Assembly: GCA_012934845.2 (NCBI GenBank)
Contig: WNNJ02000199.1
Coordinates: forward strand, 372,001 to 436,000
DNA length: 64,000 nucleotides
Reading direction: 5' to 3'
DNA from: Pomphorhynchus laevis
Lineage: Eukaryota; Acanthocephala; Palaeacanthocephala; Echinorhynchida; Pomphorhynchidae
Shown here one piece after another: positions 46,901 through 58,900 of the stretch. Under the pieces are notes generated by a model. The model made no database searches. It worked only from the letters and a program-made list of their open reading frames with translations, and was not told where the DNA came from. How positions within the stretch are numbered: the first letter of the stretch is position 1; each line of letters opens with the position of its first letter. The position numbers and the translations under genes were made by a program.

Positions 46901-49900
46901 ATTTATTCATCTCTTAATTCATTCATCTCTTAATTTATTCATCTCTTAATTCATTCATCTCTTAATTTATTCATCTCTTAATTCATTCATCTTTTAATTC
47001 ATTCATCTCTTAATTCATTCATCACTTTATTTATTCATCTCTTAATTTATTCATCTCTTAATTTATTCATCTCTTAATTTATTCATCTCTTAATTCATTC
47101 ATCACTTTATTTATACATCTCTTAATTTATTCATCTCTTAATTCATTCATCTCTTAATTCATTCATCTTTTAATTCATTCATCTCTTAATTCATTCATCT
47201 CTTAATTTATTCATCTCTTAATTTATTCATCTCTTAATTTATTCATCTCTTAATTTATTCATCTCTTAATTTATTCATCTCTTCATTGATTAATCTCTTA
47301 ATTTATTCATCTCTTAATTTATTCATCTCTTAATTCATTCATCTCTTAATTTATTCATCTCTTAATTCATTCATCTCTTAATTTATTCATCTCTTAATTC
47401 ATTCATCTCTTAATTCATTCATCTCTTAATTCATTCATCTCTTAATTCATTCATCTCTTAATTCATTCATCTCTTAATTCATTCATCTCTTAATTCATTC
47501 ATCTCTTAATTCATTCATCTCTTAATTTATTCATCTCTTCATTGATTAATCTCTTAATTTATTCATCTCTTAATTCATTCATCTCTTAATTTATTCATCT
47601 CTTAATTCATTCATCTCTTAATTCATTCATCTCTTAATTTATTCATCTCTTAATTCATTCATCTCTTAATTTATTCATCTCTTAATTCATTCATCTTTTA
47701 ATTCATTCATCACTTTATTTATTCATCTCTTAATTTATTCATCTCTTAATTTATTCATCTCTTAATTTATTCATCTCTTAATTTATTCATCTCTTAATTT
47801 ATTCATCTCTTAATTCATTCATCACTTTATTTATTCATCTCTTAATTTATTCATCTCTTAATTCATTCATCTCTTAATTCATTCATCTCTTAATTCATTC
47901 ATCTCTTAATTTATTCATCTCTTAATTTATTCATCTCTTAATTTATTCATCTCTTAATTTATTCATCTCTTCATTGATTAATCTCTTAATTTATTCATCT
48001 CTTAATTTATTCATCTCTTAATTCATTCATCTCTTAATTTATTCATCTCTTAATTCATTCATCTCTTAATTTATTCATCTCTTAATTCATTCATCTCTTA
48101 ATTCATTCATCTCTTAATTTATTCATCTCTTAATTTATTCATCTCTTAATTTATTCATCTCTTAATTTATTCATCTCTTAATTCATTCATCTCTTAATTT
48201 ATTCATCTCTTAATTTATTCATCTCTTAATTTATTCATCTCTTAATTTATTCATCTCTTAATTCATTCATCTCTTAATTTATTCATCTCTTAATTTATTC
48301 ATCTCTTAATTTATTCATCTCTTAATTCATTCATCACTTTATTTATTCATCTCTTAATTTATTCATCTCTTAATTCATTCATCTCTTTATTTATTCATCT
48401 CTTAATTTATTCATCTCTTAATTCATTCATCTCTTAATTCATTCATCTCTTAATTTATTCATCTCTTAATTTATTCATCTCTTAATTTATTCATCTCTTA
48501 ATTCATTAATCTCTTAATTTATTCATCTCTTAATTTATTCATCTCTTAATTCATTCATCTCTTAATTCATTCATCTCTTAATTTATTCATCTCTTAATTC
48601 ATTCATCTTTTAATTCATTCATCTCTTAATTTATTCATCTATTCATTATTCATCTCTTAATTTATTCATCTCTTAATTCATTCATCTCTTAATTTATTCA
48701 TCTCTTAATTCATTCATCTCTTAATTTATTCATCTCTTAATTCATTCATCTTTTAATTCATTCATCTCTTAATTCATTCATCACTTTATTTATTCATCTC
48801 TTAATTTATTCATCTCTTAATTTATTCATCTCTTAATTTATTCATCTCTTAATTCATTCATCTCTTAATTCATTCATCTCTTAATTTATTCATCTCTTAA
48901 TTCATTCATCTCTTAATTCATTCATCTCTTAATTTATTCATCTCTTAATTTATTCATCTCTTAATTTATTCATCTCTTAATTCATTCATCTCTTAATTCA
49001 TTCATCTCTTAATTCATTCATCTCTTAATTTATTCATCTCTTAATTTATTCATCTCTTAATTTATTCATCTCTTAATTTATTCATCTCTTAATTTATTCA
49101 TCTCTTAATTTATTCATCTCTTAATTCATTCATCTCTTAATTCATTCATCTCTTAATTCATTCATCTCTTAATTCATTCATCTTTTAATTCATTCATCTC
49201 TTAATTTATTCATCTCTTAATTTATTCATCTCTTAATTTATTCATCTCTTAATTCATTCATCTCTTAATTTATTCATCTCTTAATTTATTCATCTCTTAA
49301 TTCATTCATCACTTTATTTATACATCTCTTAATTTATTCATCTCTTAATTCATTCATCTCTTAATTCATTCATCTTTTAATTCATTCATCTCTTAATTCA
49401 TTCATCTCTTAATTTATTCATCTCTTAATTCATTCATCTCTTAATTTATTCATCTCTTAATTCATTCATCTTTTAATTCATTCATCTCTTAATTCATTCA
49501 TCACTTTATTTATTCATCTCTTAATTTATTCATCTCTTAATTTATTCATCTCTTAATTTATTCATCTCTTAATTCATTCATCACTTTATTTATACATCTC
49601 TTAATTTATTCATCTCTTAATTCATTCATCTCTTAATTCATTCATCTTTTAATTCATTCATCTCTTAATTCATTCATCTCTTAATTTATTCATCTCTTAA
49701 TTTATTCATCTCTTAATTTATTCATCTCTTAATTTATTCATCTCTTAATTTATTCATCTCTTAATTCATTCATCACTTTATTTATACATCTCTTAATTTA
49801 TTCATCTCTTAATTCATTCATCTCTTAATTCATTCATCTTTTAATTCATTCATCTCTTAATTCATTCATCTCTTAATTTATTCATCTCTTAATTTATTCA

Positions 49901-52900
49901 TCTCTTAATTTATTCATCTCTTAATTTATTCATCTCTTCATTGATTAATCTCTTAATTTATTCATCTCTTAATTTATTCATCTCTTAATTCATTCATCTC
50001 TTAATTCATTCATCTCTTAATTTATTCATCTCTTAATTCATTCATCTCTTAATTTATTCATCTCTTAATTCATTCATCTCTTAATTCATTCATCTCTTAA
50101 TTTATTCATCTCTTAATTTATTCATCTCTTAATTCATTCATCTCTTAATTTATTCATCTCTTAATTTATTCATCTCTTAATTTATTCATCTCTTAATTCA
50201 TTCATCTCTTAATTTATTCATCTCTTAATTCATTCATCTCTTAATTCATTCATCTCTTAATTTATTCATCTCTTCATTGATTAATCTCTTAATTTATTCA
50301 TCTCTTAATTCATTCATCTCTTAATTCATTCATCTCTTAATTTATTCATCTCTTAATTCATTCATCTTTTAATTCATTCATCTCTTAATTTATTCATCTC
50401 TTAATTCATTCATCTCTTAATTTATTCATCTCTTAATTCATTCATCTTTTAATTCATTCATCTCTTAATTCATTCATCACTTTATTTATTCATCTCTTAA
50501 TTCATTCATCTCTTAATTCATTCATCTCTTAATTTATTCATCTCTTAATTTATTCATCTCTTAATTTATTCATCTCTTAATTCATTCATCTCTTAATTTA
50601 TTCATCTCTTAATTTATTCATCTCTTAATTCATTCATCACTTTATTTATACATCTCTTAATTTATTCATCTCTTAATTCATTCATCTCTTAATTCATTCA
50701 TCTCTTAATTCATTCATCTCTTAATTCATTCATCTCTTAATTCATTCATCTCTTAATTCATTCATCTCTTAATTCATTCATCTCTTAATTTATTCATCTC
50801 TTCATTGATTAATCTCTTAATTTATTCATCTCTTAATTTATTCATCTCTTAATTCATTCATCTCTTAATTTATTCATCTCTTAATTTATTCATCTCTTAA
50901 TTCATTCATCTCTTAATTTATTCATCTCTTAATTTATTCATCTCTTAATTTATTCATCTTTTAATTCATTCATCTCTTAATTTATTCATCTCTTAATTTA
51001 TTCATCTCTTCATTGATTAATCTCTTAATTTATTCATCTCTTAATTCATTCATCTTTTAATTCATTCATCACTTTATTTATTCATCTCTTAATTTATTCA
51101 TCTCTTAATTTATTCATCTCTTAATTTATTCATCTCTTAATTTATTCATCTCTTAATTCATTCATCACTTTATTTATACATCTCTTAATTTATTCATCTC
51201 TTAATTCATTCATCTTTTAATTCATTCATCTCTTAATTCATTCATCTCTTAATTTATTCATCTCTTAATTTATTCATCTCTTAATTTATTCATCTCTTAA
51301 TTTATTCATCTCTTCATTGATTAATCTCTTAATTTATTCATCTCTTAATTTATTCATCTCTTAATTCATTCATCTCTTAATTTATTCATCTCTTAATTCA
51401 TTCATCTCTTAATTTATTCATATCTTAATTCATTCATCTCTTAATTCATTCATCTCTTAATTTATTCATCTCTTAATTTATTCATCTCTTAATTCATTCA
51501 TCTCTTAATTTATTCATCTCTTAATTTATTCATCTCTTAATTTATTCATCTCTTAATTCATTCATCTCTTATTTATTCATCTCTTAATTTATTCATCTCT
51601 TAATTTATTCATCTCTTAATTCATTCATCACTTTATTTATTCATCTCTTAATTTATTCATCTCTTAATTTATTCATCTCTTAATTTATTCATCTCTTCAT
51701 TGATTAATCTCTTAATTTATTCATCTCTTCATTGATTAATCTCTTAATTTATTCATCTCTTCATTGATTAATCTCTTAATTTATTCATCTCTTCATTGAT
51801 TAATCTCTTAATTTATTCATCTCTTCATTGATTAATCTCTTAATTTATTCATCTCTTAATTCATTCATCTCTTAATTTATTCATCTCTTAATTTATTCAT
51901 CTCTTAATTTATTCATCTCTTAATTCATTCATCTCTTAATTCATTCATCTCTTAATTCATTCATCTCTTAATTCATTCATCTCTTAATTCATTCATCTCT
52001 TAATTCATTCATCTCTTAATTTATTCATCTCTTCATTGATTAATCTCTTAATTTATTCATCTCTTAATTTATTCATCTCTTAATTCATTCATCTCTTAAT
52101 TTATTCATCTCTTAATTCATTCATCTCTTAATTCATTCATCTCTTCATTGATTAATCTCTTAATTTATTCATCTCTTAATTCATTCATCTCTTAATTTAT
52201 TCATCTCTTCATTGATTAATCTCTTAATTTATTCATCTCTTCATTGATTAATCTCTTAATTTATTCATCTCTTCATTGATTAATCTCTTAATTCATTCAT
52301 CTCTTAATTCATTCATCTCTTAATTTATTCATCTCTTCATTGATTAATCTCTTAATTTATTCATCTCTTCATTGATTAATCTCTTAATTTATTCATCTCT
52401 TCATTGATTAATCTCATAATTTATTCATCTCTTCATTGATTAATCTCTTAATTTATTTATCTCTTCATTGATTAATCTCTTAATTCATTCATCTCTTAAT
52501 TCATTCATCTCTTAATTTATTCATCTCTTCATTGATTAATCTCTTAATTTATTCATCTCTTCATTGATTAATCTCTTAATTTATTCATCTCTTCATTGAT
52601 TAATCTCTTAATTCATTCATCTCTTAATTTATTCATCTCTTAATTCATTCATCTCTTAATTTATTCATCTCTTAATTTATTCATCTCTTAATTTATTCAT
52701 CTCTTAATTTATTCATCTCTTCATTGATTAATCTCTTAATTTATTCATCTCTTCATTGATTAATCTCTTAATTTATTCATCTCTTCATTGATTAATCTCA
52801 TAATTTATTCATCTCTTCATTGATTAATCTCTTAATTTATTTATCTCTTCATTGATTAATCTCTTAATTCATTCATCTCTTAATTCATTCATCTCTTAAT

Positions 52901-55900
52901 TTATTCATCTCTTCATTGATTAATCTCTTAATTTATTCATCTCTTCATTGATTAATCTCTTAATTTATTCATCTCTTCATTGATTAATCTCATAATTTAT
53001 TCATCTCTTCATTGATTAATCTCTTAATTTATTTATCTCTTCATTGATTAATCTCTTAATTCATTCATCTCTTAATTCATTCATCTCTTAATTTATTCAT
53101 CTCTTCATTGATTAATCTCTTAATTTATTCATCTCTTCATTGATTAATCTCTTAATTTATTCATCTCTTCATTGATTAATCTCTTAATTCATTCATCTCT
53201 TCATTGATTAATCTCTTAATTCATTCATCTCTTAATTTATTCATTTCTTTATTTATTCATCTCTTAATTTATTCATCTCTTAATTTATTCATATCTTAAT
53301 TTATTCATCTCTTAATTTATTCATCTCTTCATTGATTAATCTCTTAATTTATTCATCTCTTCATTGATTAATCTCTTAATTCGTTCATCTCTTAATTCAT
53401 TCATCTCTTAATTCATTCATCTCTTAATTTATTCATTTCTTTATTTATTCATCTCTTAATTTATTCATCTCTTAATTTATTCATCTTAATTTATTCATCT
53501 CTTAATTTATTCATCTCTTCATTGATTAATCTCTTAATTTATTCATCTCTTCATTGATTAATCTCTTAATTCGTTCATCTCTTAATTCATTCATCTCTTA
53601 ATTTATTCATCTCTTCATTGATTAATCTCTTAATTTATTCATCTCTTAATTTATTCATCTCTTCATTGATTAATCTCTTAATTTATTCATCTCTTCATTG
53701 ATTAATCTCTTAATTTATTCATCTCTTAATTTATTCATCTCTTAATTTATTCATCTCTTAATTTATTCATTTCTTAATTTATTCATCTCTTAATTTATTC
53801 ATCTCTTAATTTATTCATCTCTTAATTTATTCATCTCTTAATTTATTCATCTCTTCATTGATTAATCTCTTAATTTATTCATCTCTTCATTGATTAATCT
53901 CTTAATTCGTTCATCTCTTAATTCATTCATCTCTTAATTTATTCATCTCTTCATTGATTAATCTCTTAATTTATTCATCTCTTCATTGATTAATCTCTTA
54001 ATTCATTCATCTCTTAATTTATTCATCTCTTATTTATTCATCTCTTAATTTATTCATCTCTTAATTTATTCATATCTTAATTTATTCATCTCTTAATTTA
54101 TTCATCTCTTCATTGATTAATCTCTTAATTTATTCATCTCTTCATTGATTAATCTCTTAATTCGTTCATCTCTTAATTCATTCATCTCTTAATTTATTCA
54201 TCTCTTCATTGATTAATCTCTTAATTTATTCATCTCTTAATTTATTCATCTCTTCATTGATTAATCTCTTAATTTATTCATCTCTTCATTGATTAATCTC
54301 TTAATTCGTTCATCTCTTAATTCATTCATCTCTTAATTTATTCATCTCTTCATTGATTAATCTCTTAATTTATTCATCTCTTAATTTATTCATCTCTTAA
54401 TTCATTCATCTCTTAATTCATTCATCTCTTAATTTATTCATCTCTTAATTCATTCATCTCTTAATTCATTCATCTCTTAATTCATTCATCTCTTAATTTA
54501 TTCATCTCTTAATTCATTCATCTCTTAATTCATTCATCTCTTAATTTATTCATCTCTTAATTTATTCATCTCTTAATTCATTCATCTTTTAATTCATTCA
54601 TCTTTTAATTCATTCATCTCTTAATTCATTCATCTCTTAATTTATTCATCTCTTAATTCATTCATCTCTTAATTCATTCATCTCTTAATTTATTCATCTC
54701 TTAATTCATTCATCTTTTAATTCATTCATCTCTTAATTTATTCATCTATTCATTGATTAATCTCTTAATTTATTCATCTCCAAATTCATTCATCTCTTTA
54801 TTCATTCATCTCTTAATTTATTCATCTCTTAATTCATTCATCTCTTAATTCATTCATCTCTTAATTCATTCATCTTTTAATTCATTCATCTTTTAATTCA
54901 TTCATCTCTTAATTCATTCATCTCTTAATTTATTCATCTCTTAATTCATTCATCTCTTAATTCATTCATCTCTTAATTTATTCATCTCTTAATTTATTCA
55001 TCTCTTAATTCATTCATCTCTTAATTCATTCATCTCTTAATTCATTCATCTCTTAATTCATTCATCTCTTAATTCATTCATCTCTTAATTTATTCATCTC
55101 TTCATTGATTAATCTCTTAATTTATTCATCTCTTAATTTATTCATCTCTTAATTCATTCATCTCTTAATTTATTCATCTCTTAATTCATTCATCTCTTAA
55201 TTTATTCATCTCTTAATTTATTCATCTCTTAATTTATTCATCTCTTAATTTATTCATCTCTTAATTCATTCATCTCTTAATTTATTCATCTCTTTATTCA
55301 TTCATCTCTTAATTTATTCATCTCTTAATTTATTCATCTATTAATTTATTCATCTCTTAATTTATTCATCTCTTAATTCATTCATCTCTTAATTTATTCA
55401 TCTCTTAATTTATTCATCTCTTAATTTATTCATCTCTTAATTTATTCATCTCTTCATTGATTAATCTCTTAATTTATTCATCTCTTAATTTATTCATCTC
55501 TTAATTCATTCATCTCTTAATTTATTCATCTCTTAATTTATTCATCTCTTAATTTATTCATCTCTTAATTTATTCATCTCTTAATTTATTCATCTCTTAA
55601 TTTATTCATCTCTTAATTTATTCATCTCTTAATTTATTCATCTCTTATTTATTCATCTCTTAATTTATTCATCTCTTAATTTATTCATCTCTTAATTCAT
55701 TCATCTCTTAATTCATTCATCTCTTAATTCATTCATCTCTTAATTCATTCATCTCTTAATTCATTCATCTCTTAATTTATTCATCTCTTAATTTATTCAT
55801 CTCTTAATTCATTCATCTCTTAATTTATTCATCTCTTAATTCATTCATCTTTTAATTCATTCATCACTTTATTTATTCATCTCTTAATTTATTCATCTCT

Positions 55901-58900
55901 TAATTTATTCATCTCTTAATTTATTCATCTCTTAATTTATTCATCTCTTCATTGATTAATCTCTTAATTTATTCATCTCTTCATTGATTAATCTCTTAAT
56001 TTATTCATCTCTTCATTGATTAATCTCTTAATTTATTCATCTCTTAATTTATTCATCTCTTAATTCATTCATCTCTTAATTCATTCATCTCTTAATTTAT
56101 TCATCTCTTCATTGATTAATCTCTTAATTTATTCATCTCTTAATTTATTCATCTCTTAATTCATTCATCTCTTAATTCATTCATCTCTTAATTTATTCAT
56201 CTCTTCATTGATTAATCTCTTAATTTATTCATCTCTTAATTCATTCATCTCTTAATTTATTCATCTCTTAATTTATTCATCTCTTAATTCATTCATCTCT
56301 TAATTCATTCATCTCTTAATTCATTCATCTCTTAATTCATTCATCTCTTAATTTATTCATCTCTTAATTTATTCATCTCTTAATTTATTCATCTCTTAAT
56401 TTATTCATCTCTTCATTGATTAATCTCTTAATTTATTCATCTCTTAATTTATTCATCTCTTAATTCATTCATCTCTTAATTTATTCATCTCTTAATTTAT
56501 TCATCTCTTAATTTATTCATCTCTTAATTTATTCATCTCTTAATTCATTCATCTCTTAATTCATTCATCTCTTAATTTATTCATCTCTTCATTGATTAAT
56601 CTCTTAATTTATTCATCTCTTAATTTATTCATCTCTTAATTCATTCATCTCTTAATTCATTCATCTCTTAATTTATTCATCTCTTCATTGATTAATCTCT
56701 TAATTTATTCATCTCTTCATTGATTAATCTCTTAATTTATTCATCTCTTCATTGATTAATCTCTTAATTTATTCATCTCTTCATTGATTAATCTCTTAAT
56801 TTATTCATCTCTTCATTGATTAATCTCTTAATTTATTCATCTCTTCATTGATTAATCTCTTAATTTATTCATCTCTTAATTTATTCATCTCTTAATTTAT
56901 TCATCTCTTAATTTATTCATCTCTTAATTCATTCATCTCTTAATTCATTCATCTCTTAATTCATTCATCTCTTAATTCATTCATCTCTTAATTTATTCAT
57001 CTCTTAATTCATTCATCTCTTAATTCATTCATCTCTTAATTCATTCATCTCTTAATTCATTCATCTCTTAATTCATTCATCTCTTAATTTATTCATCTCT
57101 TAATTTATTCATCTCTTAATTTATTCATCTCTTAATTTATTCATCTATTAATTCATTCATCTCTTAATTTATTCATCTCTTAATTCATTCATCTCTTAAT
57201 TTATTCATCTCTTCATTGATTAATCTCTTAATTTATTCATCTCTTCATTGATTAATCTCTTAATTTATTCATCTCTTAATTCATTCATCTCTTAATTTAT
57301 TCATCTCTTCATTGATTAATCTCTTAATTTATTCATCTCTTCATTGATTAATCTCTTAATTTATTCATCTCTTCATTTATTCATCTCTTAATTTATTCAT
57401 CTCTTCATTGATTAATCTCTTAATTTATTCATCTCTTCATTGATTAATCTCTTAATTTATTCATCTCTTAATTCATTCATCTCTTAATTCATTCATCTCT
57501 TAATTCATTCATCTCTTAATTTATTCATCTCTTCATTGATTAATCTCTTAATTTATTCATCTCTTCATTGATTAATCTCTTAATTTATTCATCTCTTCAT
57601 TGATTAATCTCTTAATTTATTCATCTCTTAATTTATTCATCTCTTAATTTATTCATCTCTTTATTCATTCATCTCTTAATTTATTCATCTCTTAATTTAT
57701 TCATCTCTTCATTGATTAATCTCTTAATTTATTCATCTCTTAATTCATTCATCTCTTAATTTATTCATCTCTTCATTTATTCATCTCTTAATTCATTCAT
57801 CTCTATTTATTCATCTCTTAATTTATTCATCTCTTAATTCATTCATCTCTTAATTTATTCATCTCTTAATTTATTCATCTCTTAATTCATTCATCTCTTA
57901 ATTTATTCATCTCTTAATTTATTCATCTCTTCATTGATTAATCTCTTAATTTATTCATCTCTTAATTTATTCATCTCTTAATTTATTCATCTCTTAATTT
58001 ATTCATCTCTTAATTTATTCATCTCTTAATTTATTCATCTCTTCATTGATTAATCTCTTAATTTATTCATCTCTTAATTTATTCATCTCTTAATTTATTC
58101 ATCTCTTCATTGATTAATCTCTTAATTTATTCATCTCTTAATTCATTCATCTCTTAATTTATTCATCTCTTAATTTATTCATCTCTTAATTTATTCATCT
58201 CTTAATTCATTCATCTCTTAATTCATTCATCTCTTAATTCATTCATCTCTTAATTCATTCATCTCTTAATTGATTCATCTCTTAATTTATTCATCTCTTA
58301 ATTTATTCATCTCTTAATTTATTCATCTCTTAATTTATTCATCTCTTAATTTATTCATCTCTTCATTGATTAATCTCTTAATTTATTCATCTCTTCATTG
58401 ATTAATCTCTTAATTTATTCATCTCTTCATTGATTAATCTCTTAATTTATTCATCTCTTCATTGATTAATCTCTTAATTTATTCATCTCTTCATTGATTA
58501 ATCTCTTAATTTATTCATCTCTTCATTGATTAATCTCTTAATTTATTCATCTCTTAATTCATTCATCTCTTAATTTATTCATCTCTTAATTTATTCATCT
58601 CTTAATTTATTCATCTCTTAATTCATTCATCTCTTAATTTATTCATCTCTTAATTTATTCATCTCTTAATTTATTCATCTCTTAATTCATTCATCTCTTT
58701 ATTTGTTCTCTTTAGTTGCATTTATTAATGTACTTATTTATTCCTTTTTTAACTTATTAAAATATGTTTTGTTTTATGATATGTTAAAAAATATGTTTTT
58801 TAATTTATAAATTCATAAATTATTTAAAAAAAATAAAATCGGTCTTGTTTTTTAAATTAAAATTTTAAGTTCTATTGTATCAAATAAAAAATATATTATA

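Noticed and set aside
45124-58705. CRISPR array or telomere repeat
   Set aside because: Units are contiguous with no unique spacers, the unit is 16 bp and unlike TTAGG or TTAGGG, and the host is a eukaryote.
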